Source: Oscillospiraceae bacterium
GTDB taxonomy: Bacteria; Bacillota; Clostridia; Oscillospirales; Oscillospiraceae
Direction of reading: 5' to 3'
Assembly (NCBI GenBank): GCA_017458025.1
Contig: JAFTGG010000004.1
Location: 1-24,435, forward strand
DNA length: 24,435 bases
Shown: in pieces, positions 1 to 8,398 of the stretch
How positions within the stretch are numbered: the stretch's first letter is position 1
Layout: each line of letters begins with the position of its first letter
Program-made: the position numbers and the translations under genes
The notes under the pieces: model-generated
The model's database searches: none
What the model saw: only the letters and a program-made list of their open reading frames with translations
Told to the model about the DNA's origin: nothing

Positions 1-621
1 AAAGTCGTGCAGCAGGTAAAACTTGAGCCCCTCCGCGGCGCCCGAGAGCGTCATCGAGTGGATCGCCAGCACGACGATGAGCGCCAGCAGGCAGGTCATC
101 ATGACGGTCGTGATCTTCTCGACGCCCTTCTCGATGCCCAGCGAGCAAACGAGGATACCGAGCACGACTGTAACCGCCATATACGCCGCCATCTCGCCGG
201 TATTGCCGAGCATGCCCGTGAACACGCCCGCGACCGCGTCCTCCGCCACGGCCTCGAACGTGCCCGCCGCGAACTTAACGAAGTAGTTGAGCATCCAGCC
301 CGAGACGGTGGTGTAGTACATCATCAGCATATAGCAGCCGAAGATGCACACCCAGCCGTGGAGGTGCCACTTGCTCCCCTCCGGCTCCAGCGCGGCGTAG
401 CCCTTGACGGCGCTCTGGCGGCTGGCGCGGCCGACGGCCAGCTCCATCGTCAGCACGGGCGCGCCCATGACGACGAGGAACAGCAGATAAAACAGCACAA
501 ACACCCCGCCGCCGTTCGCGCCGGTGACGTAGGGGAACTTCCAAACGTTGCCGATGCCGATGGCGCAGCCCGCGCTCACCAGCAGAAAGCCGATCCGGCT
601 CCCGAAACTCTCTCTTTTCAT
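1..621 (-). CDS. NSS-family sodium-dependent transporter, copy 1 (3' end outside window)
   Basis: Membrane symporter of the neurotransmitter:sodium symporter family, which uses the sodium gradient to import amino acids or related amines; the substrate cannot be read from sequence. The ATG at 621 follows a purine-rich GAGGGAGA ribosome binding site. About 207 codons are present and the frame is still open at base 1, so only the N-terminal half is seen. TM1 carries the family hallmark GIGNVWKFPY (residues about 21-30), followed by NGGG and MELAVGR. The gene starts only 12 nt after the stop of the upstream copy. By eye roughly 30 of about 205 aligned residues differ from that copy, so this is a recent tandem duplication read from the same transcript. 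Family assignment is firm; the substrate is unknown. Confidence 0.93.
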   Translation of the reverse strand, partial: MKRESFGSRIGFLLVSAGCAIGIGNVWKFPYVTGANGGGVFVLFYLLFLVVMGAPVLTMELAVGRASRQSAVKGYAALEPEGSKWHLHGWVCIFGCYMLMMYYTTVSGWMLNYFVKFAAGTFEAVAEDAVAGVFTGMLGNTGEMAAYMAVTVVLGILVCSLGIEKGVEKITTVMMTCLLALIVVLAIHSMTLSGAAEGLKFYLLHDF

Positions 622-633
622 TCTCTCTCCCTC

Positions 634-1986
634 TCAGAGCAAGCCTTGGATCAAAATCACGAGAATCAAAAACGGCAACACATAACGGAAATACGGTTTG
701 AACGCCGGCGAAAGCTTCATACCCGCGCCGGTGTTGACTTCCGCGAGGTAGCGGTCGAAATTCCAGCCCCACTTCGTCACGCAGAACAGCAGGAAAATGA
801 GCGAGCCGCCCGGGAGCAGCAGATTGCTGACGATGAAGTCCTCGCTGTCGAGCACGCCGCGCGCGCCGATGATCCGGATACCGGCCCAAATGTTGGAGTC
901 AAACACGCAGGGCAGGCTCCCGACGAGCAGGACCGCCAGAGTGATAAGCGCCGACTTTTTGCGGCTCCAGCCGAGGTTGTCAATGCCCGCGGCGATCAGG
1001 TTCTCGAACACGCCGATGACGGTCGAGAAGCTGGCAAACGTCATGAACAGGAAAAACAGCGTGCCCCAGACGCGGCCGCCCGCCATGTGCAGGAACACCT
1101 GCGGCAGCGCGATGAAGATGAGCGGCGGACCGGCGCCGGCCTCCACGCCGTAGGAAAAGCAGGCCGGAAAGATGATGAGTCCCGCGACAATGGCGACAAA
1201 GGTGTCCAGCGCGCAGATGCGGATCGCCTCGCCGCCGAGGGTATAATCCTTCGGCATGTAGCTGCCGAAAATCTCCATAGACGACATACCGATGGAGAGC
1301 GTGAAAAAGCTCTGGTTCATCGCCGCGGCGATGACGTTCCCAATGCCCGCCTCCCGCGCGCGGGCGAAGTCGGGCAGCAGATAAAACCGCAACCCCTCCG
1401 CCGCGCCGGAGAGCGTCATCGAGTGGATCGCCAACACGACGATGAGCAGCAGCAGGCAGGTCATCATGACCGTCGTGATCTTCTCGATGCCCTTCTGGAT
1501 ACCCAGCGAGCAGACGAGAATGCCGAGCACCACCGTGACCGCCATGTAGACGCCCAGCTCGGCCGCGCTGCCCATCATGTCGGTGAACACGCCCTCGACC
1601 GCGTCCGCCGCGACGCCGTCGAAGCGGCCCGTCAGAAACTTCACGAAGTAGTCGAGCATCCAGCCCGAGACGACCGTGTAAAACATCATCAGCACGTAGT
1701 TGCCGAAGATGCAGACCCAGCCGTGCAGATGCCACTTGCCGCCGTCCGGCTCCAACGCCTTGTAGCCCTTGACGATGCTCTGCCGGCTCGCGCGGCCGAC
1801 GGCCAGCTCCATCGTCAGCACGGGCGCGCCCATGATGACGAGGAACAGCAGATAAAACAGCACGAACACCCCGCCGCCGTTCGCGCCGGTGACGTAGGGA
1901 AATTTCCAAACGTTGCCGATGCCGATGGCGCAGCCCGCGCTCACCAGCAGAAAGCCGATCCGGCTCGCGAAGCTTTCTCTTTTCAT
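634..1986 (-). CDS. NSS-family sodium-dependent transporter, copy 2 (complete)
   Basis: Complete 450-residue member of the neurotransmitter:sodium symporter family, a polytopic inner-membrane protein importing a small amine or amino acid with Na+. The ATG at 1986 follows AAGGAG. The TM1 motif GNVWKFPYVTGANGGG lies at about residues 24-39 (unwound helix, substrate and sodium site in family structures). MELAVGRASRQS follows at about 60-71. Hydrophobic segments continue to the C-terminus (VLPFLILVILIQGLL). The length is usual for bacterial members. It has its own promoter (2197-2225) and a long structured leader, and it precedes copy 1 in a two-gene unit. Two similar transporters side by side may give different affinity or substrate range, or form a pair; that is inference. 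Confidence 0.95.
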   Translation of the reverse strand: MKRESFASRIGFLLVSAGCAIGIGNVWKFPYVTGANGGGVFVLFYLLFLVIMGAPVLTMELAVGRASRQSIVKGYKALEPDGGKWHLHGWVCIFGNYVLMMFYTVVSGWMLDYFVKFLTGRFDGVAADAVEGVFTDMMGSAAELGVYMAVTVVLGILVCSLGIQKGIEKITTVMMTCLLLLIVVLAIHSMTLSGAAEGLRFYLLPDFARAREAGIGNVIAAAMNQSFFTLSIGMSSMEIFGSYMPKDYTLGGEAIRICALDTFVAIVAGLIIFPACFSYGVEAGAGPPLIFIALPQVFLHMAGGRVWGTLFFLFMTFASFSTVIGVFENLIAAGIDNLGWSRKKSALITLAVLLVGSLPCVFDSNIWAGIRIIGARGVLDSEDFIVSNLLLPGGSLIFLLFCVTKWGWNFDRYLAEVNTGAGMKLSPAFKPYFRYVLPFLILVILIQGLL

Positions 1987-2010
1987 GGTTTTCTCTCCTT
2001 GAAAGGCCTA

Positions 2011-2173
2011 CGGCAATACCGTGCAATTCATGACACGCATCTTGCCTGCATAAATACTCGTCATATATCCCAAAATTCCTTGACCATGCGGCAGCATGAG
2101 CTGCGGAATTTTGTGCCATCTGCCAAAATTTCCGGCTGCGCAATCTGCGCGCCAGAATGATGCGGTATTGCCC
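2011..2173 (-). repeat. Structured leader element bounded by a 10-bp inverted repeat
   Basis: The ends GGCAATACCG (2012-2021) and CGGTATTGCC (2163-2172) are perfect inverted repeats, each flanked by CTA. On the minus strand the interior gives a hairpin at 2156-2131 (10 bp, arms TCTGGC+GCGC) and a second at 2113-2071 closed by CAAAATTCC/GGAATTTTG, with GCAGC/GCTGC inside. A rival GGAAATTTTG at 2133-2124 can pair with the same CAAAATTCC. The element sits between the NSS promoter and its ribosome binding site, so it is transcribed as 5' leader. It could be a MITE-like insertion or a cis-regulatory RNA; the sequence alone does not decide. No known riboswitch class was recognised. Confidence 0.55.
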
Positions 2174-2196
2174 TAAAGAACAATGCGCGAGTTAAA

Positions 2197-2225
2197 ATTA
2201 TATAATGCCCCGCGCTTTTTTGCAA
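2197..2225 (-). promoter_or_regulatory. Sigma-A promoter for the NSS transporter pair
   Basis: On the minus strand TTGCAA (2225-2220), 17 nt, then TATAAT (2202-2197). This predicts a start near 2190 and a leader of about 200 nt containing the structured element. It lies just past the ABC exporter stop at 2244, where no clear terminator was seen. Confidence 0.75.
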
Positions 2226-2243
2226 CTATGCGTTGGGTTCAAC

Positions 2244-4079
2244 TCAATTGACGCTCTCCGCCTCCAGCGCGCGCTTGAACTGGGTCTCGTACAGCTCCGT
2301 GTATACGCCGCCGGCCTTGACCAGCTCGGCATGCTGCCCGCGCTCAACGATGCGCCCGTCCTTGACGACGAGGATCTCGTCCGCCGCCAAAATGGTCGAG
2401 AGCCGGTGCGCGATCAAAATGCTCGTACGCGAGGCAATGATCGGGTCGATCGCCTCCTGTATCTTGCTCTCGGAAATGGAGTCGAGCGACGCGGTCGCCT
2501 CGTCGAAAATCAGCAGCGCAGGGTCCTTGAGCAGTACGCGCGCGATGGAGAGCCGCTGCTTCTCGCCGCCGGAGAGCTTGAGCCCGCGGTTGCCGACCAT
2601 CGCGTCGAAGCCCAGCTCCTGTTTCTCGATGAAATCGAGAATATTCGCCTTGTCGCAGGCGGCGACCAGCTCCGCCTCCGTCGCGTCCGGCTTGGCGTAG
2701 AGCAGGTTTTCGCGGATCGTGCCGTTGAACAGGTACGTCTCCTGCGACACGATGCCGATCCGCGCGCGCAGCGCCGCAAGCTCCTGCTTGCGCACGTCGA
2801 CGCCGCAGAACTGCACCATGCCGCCCGTCACGTCGTAGAGCCGCGGAATGAGGTTGATCATCGTGCTCTTGCCGCTGCCCGACGGCCCCACGATGGCGAC
2901 GCTGCGCCCCGCCTCAAGGCGGAAGCTCACATCGCGCAAAATCTGCCGCTCGGGGTCGTAGGCGAAGTCGACGTGGTGGAACGCCACGCTGCCGTCGATG
3001 TGCGCGGGGCGGAGCGGTCGGTCCGGATTCTTGATCTCCACCGGCATATCGAAATAGTCGAAGATGCGCGTGAACAGCGCCATCGAGCGGATCCACTCCA
3101 CCTGAATGTTGAGCAGCGTATTCACCGGCCCGTACAGCCGCCCCAGCAGTGCGACCATCACCGTCACGTCGCCGACGGACAAATCGGCGTCGTAACGCAT
3201 CATCAAAATGCCGCCGACGAGGTAGAGCAGCATCGGCCCCACGCTCGAGAACGTCGAGATCACGACGAAAAACCAGCGGCCCGCCATGCTCTCGCGGATG
3301 TTGAGGCGGATCATGCGGCGGTTCGCGTCCTCGTACTTTTTGTATTCGTGCTCCTCCTTGCCGAATATCTTCACAAGCAGTTGTCCGCTGACGGAGAGCG
3401 TCTCGTTCAGGATGCCGTTGATCTCGTCGTTGCACTCCTGCGCCTCGCGCGTCAGCTCCCAGCGGGTCTTGCCGGCAAAGCGCGTCGGGATGACAAACAG
3501 CGGCACCACCAGCACGCCGACCGTCGCCAGCACCCAGTTCTCGCGGTACATCAGCGCCAGCGCCGCGAGCAGCGTAATGGCGTTGGAGAGGATGGTCGTG
3601 AACGTGCTGGAGATCACGCGCTGAACGCCGTCGATGTCGCTGGTCATGCGCGTGATGATATCGCCCTGGTTGTTGGTCGTGAAGAACCGCTGCGACATGC
3701 TTTGCAGATGGCGGTACATGCTGTTGCGCATGTCGAAGGTGATGTGCTGCGCGATCCAATTGTTGAGGTAGCTCTCCGCCACGCCGATCAGGTTCGCGCC
3801 CAGCGTCACGCCGAGCGAGAGCAGAATCAGCACGATCAGCATGTGCAGATCGCGCCCGATCAGGCCGTCATCGAGGATGCGGCCCGTCAGCACGCTCGGC
3901 AGCAGGCTCAACACCGACGACACCGCGATACAGGCAAGCGTCAGCAGCAACTGCGCCCAGTACGGCGTCAGGTAAGAAAACACGCGCTTTAAAAGCGCGC
4001 CGGTCACCTTCGGCCGGTTCGCTTTCTCCTCCTCGGTCAGGAATTGCCCACGCATCGGGCCTCCCCCTCTCGGCGGCAT
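2244..4079 (-). CDS. ABC transporter, fused permease/ATPase (exporter half-transporter)
   Basis: A 611-residue type IV ABC half-transporter: an N-terminal six-helix membrane domain followed by a nucleotide-binding domain, expected to work as a dimer that exports a lipid, drug or peptide. Walker A GPSGSGKST is near residue 398, signature LSGGEKQ near 502, Walker B LLIFDEATASLD near 519, and the H-loop is in IAHRLST. The start is the ATG at 4079, 8 nt after AAGGAGGGG; an in-frame TTG at 4100 lies before that ribosome binding site and is unlikely. The N-terminus has a short Pro/Gly-rich segment (MPPRGGGPMRG). An intrinsic terminator ends about 20 nt upstream, so expression probably needs read-through. 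No partner half-transporter is nearby, which suggests a homodimer. The substrate is unknown. Confidence 0.95.
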   Translation of the reverse strand: MPPRGGGPMRGQFLTEEEKANRPKVTGALLKRVFSYLTPYWAQLLLTLACIAVSSVLSLLPSVLTGRILDDGLIGRDLHMLIVLILLSLGVTLGANLIGVAESYLNNWIAQHITFDMRNSMYRHLQSMSQRFFTTNNQGDIITRMTSDIDGVQRVISSTFTTILSNAITLLAALALMYRENWVLATVGVLVVPLFVIPTRFAGKTRWELTREAQECNDEINGILNETLSVSGQLLVKIFGKEEHEYKKYEDANRRMIRLNIRESMAGRWFFVVISTFSSVGPMLLYLVGGILMMRYDADLSVGDVTVMVALLGRLYGPVNTLLNIQVEWIRSMALFTRIFDYFDMPVEIKNPDRPLRPAHIDGSVAFHHVDFAYDPERQILRDVSFRLEAGRSVAIVGPSGSGKSTMINLIPRLYDVTGGMVQFCGVDVRKQELAALRARIGIVSQETYLFNGTIRENLLYAKPDATEAELVAACDKANILDFIEKQELGFDAMVGNRGLKLSGGEKQRLSIARVLLKDPALLIFDEATASLDSISESKIQEAIDPIIASRTSILIAHRLSTILAADEILVVKDGRIVERGQHAELVKAGGVYTELYETQFKRALEAESVN

Positions 4080-4098
4080 AGGCTGCCCCTCCTTTTGC

Positions 4099-4130
4099 AA
4101 AAAAGACCGCCGAATCGCCTCGGCGGTCTT
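4099..4130 (-). terminator. Intrinsic terminator after the diguanylate cyclase gene
   Basis: A perfect 11-bp stem (4103-4113 with 4120-4130, six-base loop) is followed on the minus strand by six U residues (4104-4099). It begins 6 nt after the cyclase stop and ends just before the ABC exporter ribosome binding site. Confidence 0.88.
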
Positions 4131-4136
4131 AAAATA

Positions 4137-5120
4137 TCATCTGTCTTCGTCGGTGAAAAACGCGCAGCCGTTGCGTCCGGCCTCCTTGACGCGGTAGAGC
4201 GCCTTGTCCGCCATCTTGAACAGGTCGTCGCCCTCGCGCTGCTGCGCGCTGAACGCCACGCCGATGCTCAGCGTCGTCTCCGGCAGGCCGTCCGACGTGT
4301 CGAGCAGGCCGTCCTGCACCGCCCGGATACGGTTCAGGATCGCGCTTTGCTGTCCTGGCGTGATGTCGGTCATAATAACCGCAAACTCATCGCCGCCGGT
4401 GCGGCAGGCGTAGTCGGTGGCACGGAAGCCATGCGCCAGCAGACGCGCGACTTTTTGCAGGATCTTGTCGCCCACATCGTGCCCGTACACGTCATTGACG
4501 CCCTTGAATTTGTCCACGTCGATCCACAGCAGCGCGACGCCGCCCTGCTCCAGATGCGCATGCAGCAGCTTCTCGTATGCGCCGCGGTTGTAAAGCCCCG
4601 TCAGCGCGTCGTGCTCGACCTTGAAGCGCAGCTCCTCGTTGCGGCGGAGGTTCTCCTCGAACATGACGTTGTACGCCTTGGCAAGATAACGCAGCTCGAA
4701 CGACCCGCGCATCGGCAGCATCTTATGCTCGCGAATGCGGGCTATGTACTCCTCCATCGGCCAGAGGATCAGCGCCACGACCGAAACGATCTCGATCACG
4801 ACGACGAGCAGCAGCACGCCAGTCAGCCACTGCTGGCGCTGCATCATTGCGCGCAGCAGCTCCATGTTCTCGCTGTCCGAAGCCAGGAGCTGCTCAATCA
4901 GCGCCTGCTTCTTCTGGATCGTGGCGAGCAGAACGAGCGCGGATACGCTCGCGACCGCGATGACCAGCGCGTTGATGGTCTGGAGCCGAATGGAGCCTTT
5001 TTCATGCAGCCCCGGCTTGTCCGGCAAGTCTGTCGCACGGCGGTGCGGCCCCTGATATTCCGAGCCGTACTCCGCTTTTTCGTCCTGCTCTTTGTATTCG
5101 ATTGGGTCATGCTCAGACAT
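4137..5120 (-). CDS. Membrane-anchored diguanylate cyclase (GGDEF)
   Basis: A 327-residue protein predicted to make cyclic di-GMP from two GTP. A charged N-terminal tail (about 1-46) is followed by TM1 (about 47-67), a short extracytoplasmic segment (about 68-98), TM2 (about 99-121), a linker, and a GGDEF domain from about 165. The active-site motif GGDEF is intact at 242-246. An inhibitory-site motif RATD lies exactly five residues upstream (233-236), so product feedback inhibition is likely. DALTGLYNRG and YGHDVGDKIL are typical of active cyclases. The ATG at 5120 follows GGAGG. The gene lies 41 nt after the rlmD-like gene with no terminator between, so they are probably co-transcribed. The short outer segment gives no recognised ligand domain. 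Confidence 0.93.
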   Translation of the reverse strand: MSEHDPIEYKEQDEKAEYGSEYQGPHRRATDLPDKPGLHEKGSIRLQTINALVIAVASVSALVLLATIQKKQALIEQLLASDSENMELLRAMMQRQQWLTGVLLLVVVIEIVSVVALILWPMEEYIARIREHKMLPMRGSFELRYLAKAYNVMFEENLRRNEELRFKVEHDALTGLYNRGAYEKLLHAHLEQGGVALLWIDVDKFKGVNDVYGHDVGDKILQKVARLLAHGFRATDYACRTGGDEFAVIMTDITPGQQSAILNRIRAVQDGLLDTSDGLPETTLSIGVAFSAQQREGDDLFKMADKALYRVKEAGRNGCAFFTDEDR

Positions 5121-5161
5121 GCCGCGCCCTCCGAATCAAATTTGTTAACCAACTATTTATA

Positions 5162-6532
5162 TCATGGTTTTTTTGTTTGCGCAAGACATAATTGCACAAC
5201 GCTCTCGACGTGGTCGGCGCGCGGGAACATATCCACCGCGCAGGCGCGCGCCGCCTCATAGCCGCGCTCCGCGAAGCGCTTTACGTCGCGCGCGAGCGTC
5301 GCCGGATCGCAGGAAACGTACACGACGCGCGACGGCGCCATGTCCGCGACGGCGGCGATCACGCCCTCCGCGAGGCCCTTGCGCGGCGGGTCCACCGTCA
5401 CGACGTCGGGACGCAGCCCCTCCGCCGCCAGCTTCGCCGCCACCGCCGACGCGTCGCCGCAGAAAAACTCCGCGTTCGCGACGCCGTTGCGTTTCGCGTT
5501 TTCCCGCGCGTCGGCAATCGCCTCCGGCACGATCTCCGCGCCGATGACGCGCTTTGCGTGTCCCGCCATCGTCAGCGTGATCGTACCCGTGCCGCAATAG
5601 AGGTCAAGCAGCGTTTCCCCGCCCGTCAGCTCCGCGAACTCCAAAGCCTTGGCGTAGAGCTTTTCGCATTGCGCGTGGTTCACCTGATAGAACGACGGCG
5701 CCGACAGCCGGAACTCAAGGCCGCAGAGCGTGTCCTCGATCCGGTCGCTGCCCCAGAGCGTACGGTAGGTATCGCCGAGAACGACGTTCGTCTTTTTTGT
5801 ATTCGTGTTCAGCACGACGCCCACCGCGTCCGGGCACGCGCCGCGCAGGGCGCTGACCAGCTCCGTTTCATGCGGCAGCGCGTCCGCGTTCGCGACGACG
5901 CAGAGCAGCGTCTCGCCCTTGGCGCTGCAGCGCGCAAAGAGGTGGCGCACAACGCCCTTCCCTGTCGTCTCGTCATAGCCGCGCACATCAAAGCGGCCCA
6001 TCCATTCGCGCAGCGCGTCCGCCGCTGCCTCCGCGGCGGGGTGGACCAGCAGGCAATGCTCGGCATTGATGACCTCATGCGTCCGCGCGCGGTAGAACCC
6101 CACCGCGCCGTTTGGCGACACGGGCCAGATCGACTTGTTGCGGTAGCGCAGCACCGTGTCCGCGCCGACGATCTCCTCGACCTGCGCCGCGCTGCCGCCG
6201 ATACGCGTCAGCGCGTCCTGCACGCGCTGCTTTTTCAACTGTTTTTCCTCGGCGTACTCCATGTGCCGCCAGACGCAGCCGCCGCAGCGCGGGTAATACG
6301 GGCAGTCCGGCGTCATGCGGTGCGCCGAGGGGGACAGCAGCTTATTGATCTTCGCGTAAGCGACGTTCTTGTTGACCTTCAGAAGCAGTATCTCGCAGGT
6401 CTCGCCGCGCAGCGCGCCCTGCACGAAAACAACGCGGCCGCCGATCCTAGCGACGCCCGCGCCGCCGTCCGCATAGCCCTCGATGCGGACGGTATGTATT
6501 TGATTTTTTTTAAGTTCTTTTGTTGTCTCCAA
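5162..6532 (-). CDS. rlmD: 23S rRNA (uracil-5-)-methyltransferase, RlmD/RumA type
   Basis: SAM-dependent m5U methyltransferase of the TrmA/RumA family acting on 23S rRNA, 456 residues. An N-terminal TRAM domain (about 9-65, IEGYADGGAGVARIGGR) is followed by the iron-sulfur Cys cluster CPYYPRCGGC (C-x5-C-x2-C) with a fourth Cys in NAEHC. The SAM motif is DLYCGTGTITL, then DPPRKGL, and the catalytic Cys is in YVSCDP. The frame opens with TTG at 6532; no ATG or GTG lies between the upstream in-frame stop and the TRAM domain, so TTG is the best start although its ribosome binding site is weak. Firmicute enzymes of this type can modify one or both of U747 and U1939 (RlmCD), so the exact target is open. 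It lies 62 nt after the metallo-hydrolase gene and is probably in the same transcript. Confidence 0.92.
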   Translation of the reverse strand: METTKELKKNQIHTVRIEGYADGGAGVARIGGRVVFVQGALRGETCEILLLKVNKNVAYAKINKLLSPSAHRMTPDCPYYPRCGGCVWRHMEYAEEKQLKKQRVQDALTRIGGSAAQVEEIVGADTVLRYRNKSIWPVSPNGAVGFYRARTHEVINAEHCLLVHPAAEAAADALREWMGRFDVRGYDETTGKGVVRHLFARCSAKGETLLCVVANADALPHETELVSALRGACPDAVGVVLNTNTKKTNVVLGDTYRTLWGSDRIEDTLCGLEFRLSAPSFYQVNHAQCEKLYAKALEFAELTGGETLLDLYCGTGTITLTMAGHAKRVIGAEIVPEAIADARENAKRNGVANAEFFCGDASAVAAKLAAEGLRPDVVTVDPPRKGLAEGVIAAVADMAPSRVVYVSCDPATLARDVKRFAERGYEAARACAVDMFPRADHVESVVQLCLAQTKKP

Positions 6533-6594
6533 TTCGCGGAAAGCCTTTCGTTATCAGGTTCGTCAAAGTCCTTTTGTCTGCTTTTTAAGCAGAG

Positions 6595-8187
6595 TTATTT
6601 CCATTTCTCAAGCAGCGCGTGGATCTGGGACGTGAGGGACGCCATGTCCTTGTTGGGCATGCCGCGGCTGCTCTTGATAAACATGAGCAAGTCCTCCGCG
6701 GAAGCGAGCAGCTTGCCGTAGATGACGTCGGCGCGGCGGCGCGCCTCGCTCTTGCGGCGCTCCGGCATATAGCCGTTCTCCAGCGCGACGCCGTTCGCGA
6801 GATCGAACACGGCGGTAAACATCGGCGCTTCAGCGTTGAAGCCGAGCGTCCTCAGTTCGTCCGCGAACGTGGGCGCGATGTCCGCGTCGCCGTGGACGAC
6901 GAACACCTTCTGCGGCTTCGGGTCGAACGACTGCACCCACCGCACCAGATGGTCGTGGTCGGCGTGCGCGGACAGACCCTTGAAGTTGACGATCTTCGCC
7001 CGCACCGCAACCTCCTCGCCGAAAAGCTTGACGCTCTCCGCGCCGTCGATGATGCGGCGGCCCAGCGTGCCGGGCACCTGATAGCCGACGAACACGATGG
7101 TCGAGTTGTAGCGCCAGAGGTTGTGCTTCAGGTGGTGCCTGATGCGGCCCGCGTCGCACATGCCGGAGGCCGAGATGATGACCTTCGGCGTCGGGTCGGC
7201 GTTGAGCTGCTTCGACTCCTCGCCCGACTCCACCATGTGCAGGTTGGGGAACGAGAACATGTGCTTGTCGTCGGTGGCAAGCGCCAGCGACTCCTCGTCG
7301 ACGTAGCCGTGCACGTTGCCGCAGAACACCGAAGTGGCGGCCTTGGCGAGCGGAGAGTCGATGTACACCGGAAAGTCCGGCACGGACTTGACCAGCCCCT
7401 GATCCTTGATCTTGCGGATAAAGTACAGCAGCTCCTGCGCCCTGCCGACGGCAAACGACGGAATGATGACGTTGCCGCCGTTTTTCAGCGTCTCGTCGAT
7501 GATTTCCGCCAGCCTGCCCTCGTAGCTCCACTCGCCCTCGTGGTTGCGGTTGCCGTAGGTAGACTCCATCAGCACATAGTCCGCGTGCTTTAAAAGCTCC
7601 GGCGCGCGCAGGATCGGCTGCGTCTCGTTGCCGATGTCGCCGGAGAACACGACGGTCTTGATGACGTCGCCCTCGGTCATGGTCATCGTAATGCTCGCCG
7701 AGCCGAGCAGGTGCCCCGCGTCGGTGAACGTGACCTCCACGCCCTCGCAGAGCTCGACGGTCTCGTGATAGTCGCAGGTGCGCAGGTATTTCAGCGTCTC
7801 CTCCGCGTCCGCGACGGTGTAGAGCGGCTCGACGCGCTCCTTGCCGGCGCGCTCGCCCTTGCGGTTCATGTACTCGGCGTCGCCCTCCTGAATGTTCGCG
7901 GAGTCGAGCAGCATGATTTCGAGCAGCCTTGCGGTCAGGCGCGTCGTCAGGATCTCGCCCGTAAAGCCCTGCTTGACGAGCAGCGGCAGGCGTCCGGAGT
8001 GGTCGATGTGCGCGTGGGTGATGAGCACATAGTCGATCTCCTTCGCGTCAAACGGCAGCAGCGTGTTGTCCAGCTCGTCGCGCCCCTGCTGCAGGCCGCA
8101 GTCGATCAGAATGTGCTTCCCGTTGATCGAAACGCAGTGACACGAGCCCGTCACCGCGCGGTCGGCACCGTAGAAATACAGCTTCAT
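6595..8187 (-). CDS. MBL-fold beta-CASP metallo-hydrolase (RNA-processing type)
   Basis: A 530-residue zinc hydrolase of the metallo-beta-lactamase/beta-CASP class, related to CPSF73/Ysh1-like nucleases; RNA cleavage is the likely role. The zinc motif HAHIDH lies at about residues 58-63, then DAGHLLGSA, FSGDIGN and MESTYGNR. The beta-CASP region includes SGMCDAGRIRHHL, and the RMMBL tail has SAHADHDHL and VVHGD. It is not RNase J: order and length fit the shorter CPSF-like group. About 60 residues follow the last conserved motif, charged and helical. The ATG at 8187 has a GGGGAGGAAAG ribosome binding site. It has its own promoter divergent from secA and is followed by the rlmD-like gene. The physiological RNA substrate is unknown. 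Confidence 0.92.
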   Translation of the reverse strand: MKLYFYGADRAVTGSCHCVSINGKHILIDCGLQQGRDELDNTLLPFDAKEIDYVLITHAHIDHSGRLPLLVKQGFTGEILTTRLTARLLEIMLLDSANIQEGDAEYMNRKGERAGKERVEPLYTVADAEETLKYLRTCDYHETVELCEGVEVTFTDAGHLLGSASITMTMTEGDVIKTVVFSGDIGNETQPILRAPELLKHADYVLMESTYGNRNHEGEWSYEGRLAEIIDETLKNGGNVIIPSFAVGRAQELLYFIRKIKDQGLVKSVPDFPVYIDSPLAKAATSVFCGNVHGYVDEESLALATDDKHMFSFPNLHMVESGEESKQLNADPTPKVIISASGMCDAGRIRHHLKHNLWRYNSTIVFVGYQVPGTLGRRIIDGAESVKLFGEEVAVRAKIVNFKGLSAHADHDHLVRWVQSFDPKPQKVFVVHGDADIAPTFADELRTLGFNAEAPMFTAVFDLANGVALENGYMPERRKSEARRRADVIYGKLLASAEDLLMFIKSSRGMPNKDMASLTSQIHALLEKWK

Positions 8188-8235
8188 CGGCTTTCCTCCC
8201 CGTTTTGCACAAAGGTTATCAGCTTTCTTGAAATT

Positions 8236-8264
8236 ATTTTAGCACAAATGCACAGGATATGCAA
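8236..8264 (-). promoter_or_regulatory. Sigma-A promoter for the metallo-hydrolase transcript
   Basis: On the minus strand TTGCAT (8264-8259), 17 nt, TAAAAT (8241-8236). It lies about 50 nt upstream of the ATG at 8187 and is divergent from the secA promoter. Confidence 0.75.
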
Positions 8265-8318
8265 GACATTATGTCAAATATGCAAGATATTTTTTACAGT
8301 CCGTTCATACAATTGCGT

Positions 8319-8347
8319 TTGCATATTGAAATATGCCGTGTTATACT
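8319..8347 (+). promoter_or_regulatory. Sigma-A promoter for secA
   Basis: TTGCAT (8319-8324), 17 nt, TATACT (8342-8347). The start would fall near 8354, giving a leader of about 45 nt with an AAAGGAAG ribosome binding site before the ATG at 8399. Confidence 0.75.
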
Positions 8348-8398
8348 ATAAAGGTATTTTTGTGCGCGTTCATTCCCCGAAAGGAAGTATATAACATC

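Noticed and set aside
7..2160. Very long open frame on the plus strand over the NSS genes (and similar long frames at 2205-3992, 5192-6721, 8519-9814, 15357-17657, 18405-20603, 21881-23512)
   Set aside because: They are antisense to genes with clear family motifs; their composition (Arg, His, Asp, Ala repeats) is what GC-rich codon bias produces on the opposite strand.
4080..4100. TTG start at 4100 for the ABC exporter
   Set aside because: It would put the AAGGAGG ribosome binding site inside the gene; the ATG at 4079 is correctly spaced.
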